Source: Chitinophagaceae bacterium
GTDB lineage: Bacteria > Bacteroidota > Bacteroidia > Chitinophagales > Chitinophagaceae
Length of the DNA stretch: 64,000 bases
Assembly: GCA_014879565.1 (NCBI GenBank)
Contig: JACSRW010000034.1
Location: 30,530 to 94,529, forward strand
Reading direction: 5' to 3'
Every line of letters starts with the position of its first letter. The first letter of the stretch is position 1. The translations under genes were made by a program, and so were the position numbers. Below are positions 54,322-63,210 of this stretch, in pieces. The notes beneath the pieces are model-generated. The model saw only the letters and a list, made by a program, of their open reading frames with translations. It made no database searches and was not told the DNA's origin.

Positions 54322-54420
54322 AGTGGCAGGCTTATTACATCGCACCGCTCAACCACCTACTCTTGCTGCCTTCCGGCCCTGGGAGGGTTCAGCAGGAGCT
54401 GGTCGTGTAAGACCTGCCGG
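54322..54420 (-). ncRNA. ffs: Signal recognition particle RNA (small bacterial, 4.5S type)
   Basis: The minus strand has the conserved SRP RNA hairpin around CAGGGCCGGAAGGCAGCAAG (symmetric and asymmetric loops bound by Ffh). The 5' end GGCAGGTCTTAC pairs with the 3' end GTAATAAGCCTGCC, closing a single long hairpin of about 95 bases, and a T-run follows. It lies between the aldolase and the plug protein gene. Confidence 0.92.
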
Positions 54421-54422
54421 CG

Positions 54423-54430
54423 CAAAGATA
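54423..54430 (-). promoter_or_regulatory. -7 element of the SRP RNA promoter
   Basis: TATCTTTG on the minus strand, five bases before the predicted RNA 5' end. A TTTG occurs 16 bases upstream (54447-54450), closer than the usual 19-20. Confidence 0.5.
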
Positions 54431-54469
54431 AGGCAGCGGGATGAATCAAAGGGGACAAAAGCTGAAAAA

Positions 54470-55747
54470 TTACCGCTGTATACCTGAATTGATCTGTGCA
54501 AAGCCGATCAGTTCGTCAGTCCGGGCTCCGAATGGCCTGAAATATACCAGCACGAGATACATGTTTTCTGTACCCCAGAAATTCCCTTCCGCATTTTCAG
54601 GTACCAGTACGGAACCTTCCCGCCTGGCAGCCGGCAGGGTGACATAGGAATAATTATAATATCCCTGTTTAAGATAAAGGGAGATTTCGTATACCCCTTT
54701 GGTCTCATTATACTCCATACGGGCTTTATCTGACCAGGTATAACCGGTGAGTTCCCCGAACAGGTAAACCTCCTTTCCCGGCAGGACTCTGTTGCCGGGT
54801 GGCACATAGGTAAAATGCACCCAGGCATAATCGGATTGCCAGTAGGGATTGGCATTGTCGGTATTCTCTATACTGAAAAGTCCGTTAATATCCCGGTAAT
54901 AGATATACAATTGCTGCCGGCGGTCCATATCGGGCATGATATAAATATCAGTCCGGGAAGATGTATCCGAGTCAACTATTTTCTGCACGCGGTCGCTGCG
55001 CAGACGAAAGCTTCTGAGGTCAGCCCAGCGCCATTCCCGGGTAGCCGGGAAGGTGGTAAGTTCATCATCGCTGTACTCATAATAATTCCCGCGGTACAGG
55101 GTGGGCCGGTCTGTCAGCCGGCTGTTATTCCAGGAAAAATTCTGTACCATTACCAGCTTCAGATCCTGGGGTGACATGGGATTCACCTGTGAACCAGCGG
55201 TACTGACGGCTGCCTGTATCCGCTGATGCGTCTGAAACAGATTTCCGTTGAATGGCTGCAGTACCTGCGCCGAAACTGCCAGCTTCCGGTTTACCACGAG
55301 CAGTCTTTTAGTGAATACTGTCCGTGAGGTATCATCGTTAATGAATACCCGCAGCAGGTAATTGCCCCCCCTGGTGGGGACGGAATTTCTTTCCGGGAGC
55401 AGGGCCTGATAATGGGTATAGCGGGCCTGAACAATTGAGGAACTGCGGTATGTGAATATCCGGCTGCTCTGAAATCCCCTGATATAATCAAATGGCTGTA
55501 CAGCAGCCGGCGTCCAGTCGGCATTGCACAACTGATAACTGTAATAATAATTCTTCACATCATTGTCCATATCGTCAAAATGCAGTTCCAGTTGTTCTGT
55601 ACTCCCCAGCTGCATAACCGGGTAACTGTATATATCTCCAGTTTTAAAGAGTTTAACGCTGCGGATATTCGGCCGGTAAATATGATCCGGCAACTGGGCG
55701 CCCAGGCTGAGCGACAGGAACAAAAGAGGTATGAACCGGTATCCCAT
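54470..55747 (-). CDS. DUF5103 family, type IX secretion system plug-domain protein
   Basis: A 425-residue exported protein of the DUF5103 / T9SS plug family, specific to Bacteroidota. ATG 55747 is chosen (signal peptide GYRFIPLLFLSLSLGAQ) over the frame start at 55771. The N-terminal beta domain has LFKTGDIYSYPVMQLGSTEQ and SYQLCNADWTPAAVQPFDYI; a conserved C-terminal part contains EVYLFGELTGYTWSDKARM and EGNFWGTENMYLVLVYF. A link to gliding or T9SS secretion is known for the family, but no other T9SS gene lies in this window. Confidence 0.85.
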   Translation of the reverse strand: MGYRFIPLLFLSLSLGAQLPDHIYRPNIRSVKLFKTGDIYSYPVMQLGSTEQLELHFDDMDNDVKNYYYSYQLCNADWTPAAVQPFDYIRGFQSSRIFTYRSSSIVQARYTHYQALLPERNSVPTRGGNYLLRVFINDDTSRTVFTKRLLVVNRKLAVSAQVLQPFNGNLFQTHQRIQAAVSTAGSQVNPMSPQDLKLVMVQNFSWNNSRLTDRPTLYRGNYYEYSDDELTTFPATREWRWADLRSFRLRSDRVQKIVDSDTSSRTDIYIMPDMDRRQQLYIYYRDINGLFSIENTDNANPYWQSDYAWVHFTYVPPGNRVLPGKEVYLFGELTGYTWSDKARMEYNETKGVYEISLYLKQGYYNYSYVTLPAARREGSVLVPENAEGNFWGTENMYLVLVYFRPFGARTDELIGFAQINSGIQR

Positions 55748-55844
55748 GGAAATATTTGATGAAATAAACATTTAAAATAAGGTAAAAAAAGGCAGATTTC
55801 CCTGCAGGCCCTTATTTTTGGTAAAAGACAAGGAATCTCCCCTG

Positions 55845-57077
55845 ATGGTTGCAGGATTTATAGCAAACCGAATTGCCTTTAACCGGCAGCAAAGCTTTTC
55901 ACGTTTTATCATCCGTCTTTCCATTGCGGCTACGGTGATCAGTGTGATGGTTATGATCGTTACATTGGCTTTCGCAAATGGTTTCCAGGAAGCGGTAAGC
56001 CAGAAAATATTCAGTTTCTGGGGGCATATCCGGATCCAGGAAAAACAGCCGGGGAAAGCGATCATTTCTGAAGAGATTCCGATCACCCGGAACCCCGGGC
56101 TGGAAAAAAGTATCTCCGCTGATCCGGAGGTTGTTTCGGTACACCCATTTGCCACGCGGTATGCGTTGCTGAAAACAAAAGAAGAAATTGAAGGAGTCCT
56201 TATAAAAGGCTTTGACAGTACCTATCGTTTCGGTAACCTCAGTGATTTTATTCAAACAGGGCGCCCCCCCCGGTTCACCGATTCTCTTTTCAGCAGAGAA
56301 GTGCTCTTATCCGTGTATACAGCGGACCGGATGAAACTGCGGGCAGGAGACAGCCTGATCATGTATTTTCTGAAACCCGGGGAAGAACCCAGCCCGCGGA
56401 AAATTTTTGTTTCAGGCACCTATAAAACCGGCATCGAGGAATATGACCGGCTTTTTGCCCTGGGTGATATCCGGCTTATCCGGCGGCTCAACCAATGGAG
56501 TGATGACCAGGTAGGAGGATACGAGGTATTCCTGCGTGATTATCGTGTTACGGACAGTGTCACCAACCGGCTTCACGAACTGGATTCCTTTCCGGCTACC
56601 TGGGATGCCATCAGCGTAAAGAAGGTATCTCCCAATATATTTGACTGGCTGAAAATGCAGGACCTCACCCGGAATGTGCTGATCGGATTTATGATTGCCG
56701 TTGCCGTAATTAACCTGATTACCTGTCTGCTGATCCTGGTACTGGAAAGGGTGCGTATGATTGGTGTGCTGAAAGCACTGGGAGCACAAAACTGGACCGT
56801 GCAGCAAATATTCCTGCGGCAATCCCTTTTTATCACCCTTACTGGTATCGTGGCCGGTACGGTAATCGCCCTGCTCCTCTTGTATCTCCAGACAAAGACC
56901 GGTTTTATCCGTCTCCCGGAAAACGCCTATTATCTGAGTGAAGCGGCGGTAAAAATCAGCTGGTGGGAAATACTGATCGTGGATGCAGGTACGCTGCTGA
57001 TAACCCTGTTGATTCTGATGATACCCTCCCTGCTGGTGCGGAAAATTCAGCCGGTAAAAGCGATCCGTTTCAGGTAA
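55845..57077 (+). CDS. ABC transporter permease of the LolC/LolE/MacB type
   Basis: A 410-residue membrane protein: one N-terminal helix (IIRLSIAATVISVMVMIVTLAF), a large periplasmic domain, and three C-terminal helices (LIGFMIAVAVINLITCLLIL, FITLTGIVAGTVIALLLLYL, ILIVDAGTLLITLLILMIPS). The FtsX-like core VLERVRMIGVLKALGAQNWT is clear. It is probably part of a lipoprotein-release system; no ATPase gene is adjacent. ATG 55845 is chosen over TTG 55818. It is divergent from the plug protein and overlaps the end of the SpoU gene by 8 bases. Confidence 0.88.
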   Translation: MVAGFIANRIAFNRQQSFSRFIIRLSIAATVISVMVMIVTLAFANGFQEAVSQKIFSFWGHIRIQEKQPGKAIISEEIPITRNPGLEKSISADPEVVSVHPFATRYALLKTKEEIEGVLIKGFDSTYRFGNLSDFIQTGRPPRFTDSLFSREVLLSVYTADRMKLRAGDSLIMYFLKPGEEPSPRKIFVSGTYKTGIEEYDRLFALGDIRLIRRLNQWSDDQVGGYEVFLRDYRVTDSVTNRLHELDSFPATWDAISVKKVSPNIFDWLKMQDLTRNVLIGFMIAVAVINLITCLLILVLERVRMIGVLKALGAQNWTVQQIFLRQSLFITLTGIVAGTVIALLLLYLQTKTGFIRLPENAYYLSEAAVKISWWEILIVDAGTLLITLLILMIPSLLVRKIQPVKAIRFR

Positions 57078-57801
57078 AATGGAATAAAAGGATTCCTGCT
57101 GCAACCGCAGCATTCAGGGATTCAGCCCCTCCCCTTCCGGGAATGGTGACTTTCACATCCGCTTTTTCAAGTAATTCAGCCGGTACACCCCTGGATTCGT
57201 TGCCTAACAAGAGGATCCCTTTCGGGGGTTTGGGCATACGGGTGATATCCTGTCCATCCAGCATCATGGCATAAACCGGGCAATCCACCTGTTTTTCCAG
57301 CCAGGGCAATAATGGGGTATACGATACCGCTACCCGGCCAATACTGCCCATTGTTGACTGCACTACTTTCGGGTTATACATATCCGCCGTATCCGGACTG
57401 CAAACCACTTGTTCCACAGCAAACCAGTCGGCAATACGTATGATGGTTCCCAGGTTGCCGGGATCCTGAATACCGCAAACAACAAGTACCAGTCCGTTTT
57501 TACAGTCAGCCGGCTGATACGCATATTGCCGTACTAGTGCCAGCACCTGATTGGGTGTTTGCAACTGTGAAATTTTTTCTAATTCCTGATCGCTGACTAT
57601 CTGTACCGGAACTTTTTTTACCAGCCCCGGATTTGCATCCGCCCAGTCCCGGGTGGCATACACTTCCGTGACCCGGGTAATATCCGGCTGAAGGAGCTCG
57701 TTAACAATCTTTGGCCCCTCTGCAATAAAGAGTCCTGTTTCCTCCCTGAATTTTTTCTGGCCTAAACTTTGAATATATTTGATTCTGGATTTTCCCAGCA
57801 T
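57070..57801 (-). CDS. SpoU/TrmH-family RNA methyltransferase
   Basis: A 243-residue SPOUT methyltransferase (2'-O-ribose). The N-terminal substrate-binding domain opens RIKYIQSLGQKKFREETGLF; the knot has GIQDPGNLGTIIRIADWF, ILLLGNESRGVP and the signature IPGRGGAESLNAAVAAGILL. The RNA target (rRNA or tRNA) is not resolved. It ends 8 bases inside the permease gene on the other strand, and its start is 21 bases from the TamL start. Confidence 0.9.
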   Translation of the reverse strand: MLGKSRIKYIQSLGQKKFREETGLFIAEGPKIVNELLQPDITRVTEVYATRDWADANPGLVKKVPVQIVSDQELEKISQLQTPNQVLALVRQYAYQPADCKNGLVLVVCGIQDPGNLGTIIRIADWFAVEQVVCSPDTADMYNPKVVQSTMGSIGRVAVSYTPLLPWLEKQVDCPVYAMMLDGQDITRMPKPPKGILLLGNESRGVPAELLEKADVKVTIPGRGGAESLNAAVAAGILLFHFT

Positions 57802-57822
57802 AGATCCGATTTTTTATTTAAT

Positions 57823-60168
57823 ATGATGATGAAAGGCCGGCCATCTTTTTCTTATTTAAACCTGCTGAAACTGCCGGCTTTTCTGCTTCTCCTGCTATTC
57901 CTCGGGGCCTGTTCCGTGTTACCGCGTAATTATCCGAAAGACAAACCCTTTGTTTTCGGAACAAATATCACTGTTCAGGGCAACTTTACAAACGAAGAAA
58001 AAGAAAGCCTGGAATCCCGGCTGGCCAATCAGCTGGATGACAGTATGCGGGTACGTACCGTACGTAAGTTTTTTGCCCAGGGATTTAACCGGCCCGTCCT
58101 GGACAGGCCGGCTGTTTACAAAAAAGAAAATGCCGACCGGTCTGTGTTATATATGCGTTCCCTGCTCAATGCGCTCGGCTATTTTAACGATTCCATTTAT
58201 TACCGGGACAGTATCCGGCTGGCGGGGCAAAATCAGCAAAGGGCCATTATTGATTTTTATGTGCTGCCCGGAAAGGTCGTACGGCTTGACTCCATCAGTT
58301 ACAGCCTTAAAAACCAGGATTTACAAAAAATTACATCCGAAAACAAAGGAGAATCGCTTCTGAAAAAAGGGGACCCATTTGCCAAAACAACCGTGTCCCT
58401 GGAACTTGACCGGCTGGTGGATCTGTACCGGAATAACGGTTATCTCCGGTTTAACCGGGAAGAACTCAGGGGTGTATGGGATACCCTCGATCTGGATCTG
58501 CTTCGTCCCTCACTGGACCCGTTTGAGCAACTCCAGATACTGCAAAAACTGAAAGAAAGAAGGGAAAATCCCACCGCCAACCTGGAGATCATTCTTCGGC
58601 CGGGCTATGACAGCAGCAAGCTTACCCGCTATCATAACGGGCTGATTACCGTATACCCCGAATCTGGAACGGATACATCCGGTATTCGTCCCGATACCGC
58701 TTATGTAAACGGAATACGGGTTATCTCATTCCGGAAAAGTTTCCGGCCGCGCTTGTTCCCGCAGCATATTTATCTGAAGAGCGGAGAACTCTACCGGCAA
58801 AAAGACTATTTCCGCACTATTAACCGGTTCAACTCACTGGGAAGCTGGCGACTGGCCAATATTGAACAACAGCCACGCAAAGGCCAGGATACAGCCGACT
58901 ACCTGATCCGTCTGATACCTGCCAAAAAATACTCTTTTAACGCCAACCTGGAAGGCAGCCAGAATCAGAATCAGTACCTGGGGAATCTGTTTAGTTTGGG
59001 GGTGAATGCAGGGGTACTAAACAGGAATTTTGCCAAATCCGCCATTCAAACCAATACGACAGTTCGTTTTGGTATTGAGCTGGGAAATAATTTTGTCCAG
59101 TCGCAGCAATCCGTTTTCAGTCATACCATTTACTTTCCGAAAGCCATGCTTCCCGGGCTGCGCCGGGTGAATGAAAATATCCGGAATAATATCAGGACGG
59201 TTTTTGGTTTTAATGCAGCCCGCACGGAAAGGAAAGAGTTATTCAATCTTACCTCTGTCAACGGCTCCTGGGGTTATGAATTCCAATACAACAAACCCGG
59301 CACCACCCGGATGCTGCAGTTATCCTGGAAGATTCCGAATATTGAATATTCAAGTCTGCAACCAAAAGACAGTCTTGATAAACTGATTGCCGCCAATCCC
59401 GCTCTTAAGAATATTTTTACAGACGGTTTTATATCCACTACCCAACTGGGAGCAACATTCACCAATACCCGTGCAAACAGCCCATCCGTATTTTCAGTCA
59501 ATATTGAATTACCCTTTATAGCAGGCCTGATACCCAGTCGTTTTCTCGACACACAGTTGTATAAATTCGTCAAGCTGAATACCGAATTTACCCGGCAGTT
59601 AAAATGGAAAAAATCTTCTTTTGTAGTAAGAGGATTTGCGGGTATCGGTTATGCACTGGAATCAACCGTGAATGAAAAGAAACGGATCGCGCTTCCGTTT
59701 TTTAAACAGTATTTTGCCGGCGGGCCCAACAGTATGCGTGCCTGGCGGCTGCGAAGGCTTGGGCCGGGTTCTGTGATAAAAGATTCAAAAGAATATCCCT
59801 ACCGGTTTGGCGACATTCAACTGGAGATGAATATGGAGTACCGGTTCCGGCTGGCTACAATCGCCGGCACCCGTGTGGAATCCGTAGTATTCACCGACAT
59901 CGGAAATGTATGGTTTCTAAAAAAAGAAGCCGGAGAAGAAAATGAAGTTTTTAAACTGAGCCGGCTGGGAAAAGATATTGCCATCGGGATGGGTACCGGT
60001 TTGCGGCTCGACTTCACCTATTTTATCATCCGGCTGGATTATGCATACAAAGTAAAAGACCCGAGCCCGGATATTCTGAACCAGGCCAGTCAGAACAAAT
60101 GGTTTTATAACTGGAAACCGCTGAACGGACAGCTCCAGCTGGGGATCAATTATCCCTTTAAACTGTAA
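57823..60168 (+). CDS. BamA/TamA-family outer-membrane lipoprotein (TamL)
   Basis: A 781-residue Omp85 protein. The N-terminus MMMKGRPSFSYLN leads to a lipoprotein signal (AFLLLLLFLGACSVLP), so unlike BamA it is lipid-anchored, as in TamL of Bacteroidota. Two or three POTRA-like regions follow (KPFVFGTNITVQGNFTNEEK; VVRLDSISYSLKNQDLQK), then a surface-antigen barrel with GGPNSMRAWRLRRLGPG (the conserved Omp85 motif region) and a C-terminal strand GINYPFKL. ATG 57823 (first of three) is chosen. It overlaps truB by 19 bases at the end. TamB is not in the window. Confidence 0.88.
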   Translation: MMMKGRPSFSYLNLLKLPAFLLLLLFLGACSVLPRNYPKDKPFVFGTNITVQGNFTNEEKESLESRLANQLDDSMRVRTVRKFFAQGFNRPVLDRPAVYKKENADRSVLYMRSLLNALGYFNDSIYYRDSIRLAGQNQQRAIIDFYVLPGKVVRLDSISYSLKNQDLQKITSENKGESLLKKGDPFAKTTVSLELDRLVDLYRNNGYLRFNREELRGVWDTLDLDLLRPSLDPFEQLQILQKLKERRENPTANLEIILRPGYDSSKLTRYHNGLITVYPESGTDTSGIRPDTAYVNGIRVISFRKSFRPRLFPQHIYLKSGELYRQKDYFRTINRFNSLGSWRLANIEQQPRKGQDTADYLIRLIPAKKYSFNANLEGSQNQNQYLGNLFSLGVNAGVLNRNFAKSAIQTNTTVRFGIELGNNFVQSQQSVFSHTIYFPKAMLPGLRRVNENIRNNIRTVFGFNAARTERKELFNLTSVNGSWGYEFQYNKPGTTRMLQLSWKIPNIEYSSLQPKDSLDKLIAANPALKNIFTDGFISTTQLGATFTNTRANSPSVFSVNIELPFIAGLIPSRFLDTQLYKFVKLNTEFTRQLKWKKSSFVVRGFAGIGYALESTVNEKKRIALPFFKQYFAGGPNSMRAWRLRRLGPGSVIKDSKEYPYRFGDIQLEMNMEYRFRLATIAGTRVESVVFTDIGNVWFLKKEAGEENEVFKLSRLGKDIAIGMGTGLRLDFTYFIIRLDYAYKVKDPSPDILNQASQNKWFYNWKPLNGQLQLGINYPFKL

Positions 60169-60845
60169 ATACGTTTAACCTCTTCTTCAAAGCCGGGCAG
60201 GGTCATGGCCTCTTCCAACCGGAATTCCCCGATGCGGGTGCGGCATAAACGGCTGAGATAGGCCCCGCAACCAAGGGCCTGTCCGAAATCATGCGCCAGG
60301 CTGCGTATATACGTTCCCGTTGAACATACTACCCTGAAATCCACTTCCGGCAGTTCAATCCGGGTTATTTCAAATGTGTATATGGTCAGTTTCCGGGGTT
60401 CCAGTTTTACTTCTTTGCCGGCCCGGGCCAGTTCATACACCCGTTTTCCATCCACTTTAATGGCCGAATGAGCCGGCGGTACCTGCAGGATTTCGCCGGT
60501 AAACTGATGGGTCGCATTTTTAATTTCCTCTTCCGTAAGCTGTGCAAACGGGCGGGGCTGTTCCGGCTCCGATTCAAGGTCATAGGTTGGCGTGACGGCT
60601 CCCAGGGTAAAGGTGCCGGTGTATTCTTTTTCCTGCGCCATAAACGCATTGATCCGTTTGGTAAACCGGCCTGTGCAGACAATCAGCAAACCGGAGGCCA
60701 GCGGATCCAGGGTGCCGGCATGACCGACTTTTTTGATCCGGACCAGGTTACGGATCTTCCGGACCACGTCGAAGGAGGTCCAGTCAAGCGGTTTATCAAT
60801 CAGCAGCACCTGCCCTTCTTCAAAGGGATTTTCCTTTTTATCCAT
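60150..60845 (-). CDS. truB: tRNA pseudouridine synthase B
   Basis: Makes pseudouridine 55 in the T-loop of tRNAs. 231 residues: LLIDKPLDWTSFDVVRKIRN, the catalytic-aspartate motif HAGTLDPLASGLLIVCTG, and VVCSTGTYIRSLAHDFGQ. It is at the short end of the family (about 240-310); the C-terminal PUA extension is absent. The last 19 bases overlap the tamL end on the other strand. Confidence 0.93.
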   Translation of the reverse strand: MDKKENPFEEGQVLLIDKPLDWTSFDVVRKIRNLVRIKKVGHAGTLDPLASGLLIVCTGRFTKRINAFMAQEKEYTGTFTLGAVTPTYDLESEPEQPRPFAQLTEEEIKNATHQFTGEILQVPPAHSAIKVDGKRVYELARAGKEVKLEPRKLTIYTFEITRIELPEVDFRVVCSTGTYIRSLAHDFGQALGCGAYLSRLCRTRIGEFRLEEAMTLPGFEEEVKRIYSLKG

Positions 60846-60881
60846 GCGGTAAAATTAAAGAGATAAGACCAGAGTGGGCGA

Positions 60882-62207
60882 TCAGATGGATAATCTGGTT
60901 TTCAGCTCCAGGTATTTATTGACCGTATTAACGGTCAGTCCCTCCGGGGAAGTGAGTACAGCCGGTATGCCGTTTTTATGGAGCTCTTTTACCATCAGTT
61001 TTTTCTCGTAGACAAATTTTTCAGCGATCGTTTTAGTATAAATATCCTCCAGCTTTTCTGTTCTTTTTTCCAGTAAGGATTTCAGCTCCGTGTTCTCAAA
61101 AAAGACAACCAGCAGCAGGTGATACCGGGCCATCTTTTTCAGGGCCGGCAATTCCCGCTGCAGACTTTGCAGTGATTCAAAATTTGTAAACAGTACCAGC
61201 AGGCTTCGGTTGCTGATGCGGCTCCTGACCACCGAATAGAGTTTTTCAAAATCAGGTTCCCGGAAATCCGTTTGTTGTCGGTACAGGGTTTCCAGGATCT
61301 GGTTCATCTGCGTGGGTTTCTTATCGGCTGTCAGGAAATGATCCGTGTTTTTTTCAAAAGTAATCAGACCGGCTTTATCCTGCTTCACCAGGGCCACATT
61401 ACAAAGAACCAGGGAGGCATTGATGGCATGATCCAGCAGGGTAAGCCCGTTAAAGGGCATTTTCATCACCCTGCCTTTATTAATCAGGCAGTAAATCTGC
61501 TGACTCCTTTCATCGGTATAATTATTCACCATCAGCTCCTGTTTACGGGCCGTGGCTTTCCAGTTAATAGTCCGGTAGTCATCTCCGCGCACATATTCCT
61601 TGATTTGTTCAAACTCCATACTATGTCCCAGTTTCCGGATTTTTTTTACTCCGGCTTCCTGCAGGCGGTTACTGGCTGCCAGTAACTGATAGCGGCGCAT
61701 CTGCAGAAAGGACGGGTATACTTTCACCCCCTGTTCTGCCGGAAAGACAAATCTTCTTTTCACCAGTTTCAGCGGCGCATGAACAAAAACATTAATCGCA
61801 TGAAATACATAATCACCTCTTGTTTCCGGTCGGAGCCCATATTCAAGCAGGTATGTTTCCCCGGCCGGTATATTCATTTTCCGGATCCAGTTCCTGTCCT
61901 GAAACGGATCGGGAATTTCATCAATGACACTGGCCCTGAGTGAAAACGTATACTGGTTACTGATAAAAAGCAGCACTTTGTTTTCGTCTCCGATACTGAA
62001 CCTTTCCGGCAGTTCCCTGCGGGCCAGTATGCCCTCTTTTTTGCTATATACAAGCAGGATGTCTATCAGGAGGGCCACGGCGAGCAAAACCAGCAGCAAA
62101 CCGGCCAGCCGGTAAAGGAAAGGCAAAAAATAGCTCAGGGCATAAAGGGTGGCTGCGAGACCGGCCACCGCGTATACTGATTTATTTATGTAAAATGAAC
62201 GGATCAA
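60882..62207 (-). CDS. DUF58 domain protein
   Basis: A 441-residue membrane-anchored protein. Two N-terminal helices (residues 13-52, YAVAGLAATLYALSYFLPFL and LLVLLAVALLIDILLVY) precede a domain that includes EQIKEYVRGDDYRTINWKAT, the DUF58 signature, and a C-terminal vWA-like fold with LLVLFTNFESLQSLQ. The start is TTG 62207, since no ATG lies between the MoxR stop and the first helix. It follows the MoxR ATPase gene in the usual order. The function of such operons is poorly known. Confidence 0.88.
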   Translation of the reverse strand: MIRSFYINKSVYAVAGLAATLYALSYFLPFLYRLAGLLLVLLAVALLIDILLVYSKKEGILARRELPERFSIGDENKVLLFISNQYTFSLRASVIDEIPDPFQDRNWIRKMNIPAGETYLLEYGLRPETRGDYVFHAINVFVHAPLKLVKRRFVFPAEQGVKVYPSFLQMRRYQLLAASNRLQEAGVKKIRKLGHSMEFEQIKEYVRGDDYRTINWKATARKQELMVNNYTDERSQQIYCLINKGRVMKMPFNGLTLLDHAINASLVLCNVALVKQDKAGLITFEKNTDHFLTADKKPTQMNQILETLYRQQTDFREPDFEKLYSVVRSRISNRSLLVLFTNFESLQSLQRELPALKKMARYHLLLVVFFENTELKSLLEKRTEKLEDIYTKTIAEKFVYEKKLMVKELHKNGIPAVLTSPEGLTVNTVNKYLELKTRLSI

Positions 62208-62230
62208 TCTGTGCTTTCTTAAAAAAATGA

Positions 62231-63208
62231 TTAACGGGGCACATCCATGCCCTGGATGATCTGGCGGATGACATCGTCTTCACTGATGCCCTCCATTTCT
62301 TTATCGGGGGAAAGGATGATGCGGTGCCGCAGTACAGGAACCGCCACCGACAGAATATCATCAGGCGTCACAAAATCGCGCCCCTGCATAGCCGCCACCG
62401 CCTTTGAAGCGTTCATGATGGCCAGCGAAGCCCGGGGAGAGGCCCCCAGATAGATGGATTTATGGTTTCTTGTCTGGTGAACCAGCCTGGCAACAAACTG
62501 AAGTAGTTTTTCATCCATAACCTGCCGGCGTATCTGCAGACGAAGTTCTTTAATCTGTTCAGCAGAAAGTACCGGTTGTATCATTTCCAGCGGGGAAGCA
62601 GTTCCCATCTGGTGAAACTGGCTGAGAATGGTCATTTCTTCCGTTTCGGTGGGATATGGCACCGTAATTTTGAAGAGGAACCGGTCCAGTTGGGCTTCCG
62701 GCAGGCGATACGTGCCTTCCTGTTCCACCGGGTTCTGGGTGGCCAGTACCATAAAGGGGGCTGCCATCGGATAGGTTTTCCCGTCAATGGTAACCTGGCG
62801 CTCCTCCATGATCTCCAGCAGGGCTGATTGTGTTTTAGCAGGGGCCCGGTTAATTTCATCCACGAGTATCAGGTTGCTGAATACGGGTCCTTTTTTGAAT
62901 TCAAAACTGGCTTCACGGGGATTAAAGACCGGGGTGCCCAGCACATCCGACGGCATGAGGTCGGGTGTAAACTGCACCCTGGAAAATCCGGCATTGACAC
63001 TTTTAGCCACCAGTTTGGCAGTAAGGGTTTTGGCCACTCCGGGCACCCCTTCGATCAGCACATGACCATCGGACAGCAGGGCGGCAATAATCAGCCGTAC
63101 CATTTCATCCTGGCCCACGATAATTTTTTTAATCTCCTGGCGAATTGACAACACCGCTTCACTCAGGGCGCTCAGGTCGGTGCGTGGCTGAAAAACTGAT
63201 TCTTCCAT
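62231..63208 (-). CDS. MoxR-family AAA+ ATPase
   Basis: A 325-residue MoxR-type chaperone ATPase. Walker A is GVPGVAKTL near residue 55, Walker B LILVDEINRAP near 120, sensor 1 PFMVLATQNPVEQEGTYRLPEAQ near 150, and the second arginine region PRASLAIMNASKAVAAM. MoxR proteins work with DUF58 and vWA partners to assemble or activate other proteins. It is the middle gene of the three-gene run. Confidence 0.93.
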   Translation of the reverse strand: MEESVFQPRTDLSALSEAVLSIRQEIKKIIVGQDEMVRLIIAALLSDGHVLIEGVPGVAKTLTAKLVAKSVNAGFSRVQFTPDLMPSDVLGTPVFNPREASFEFKKGPVFSNLILVDEINRAPAKTQSALLEIMEERQVTIDGKTYPMAAPFMVLATQNPVEQEGTYRLPEAQLDRFLFKITVPYPTETEEMTILSQFHQMGTASPLEMIQPVLSAEQIKELRLQIRRQVMDEKLLQFVARLVHQTRNHKSIYLGASPRASLAIMNASKAVAAMQGRDFVTPDDILSVAVPVLRHRIILSPDKEMEGISEDDVIRQIIQGMDVPR

Positions 63209-63210
63209 AT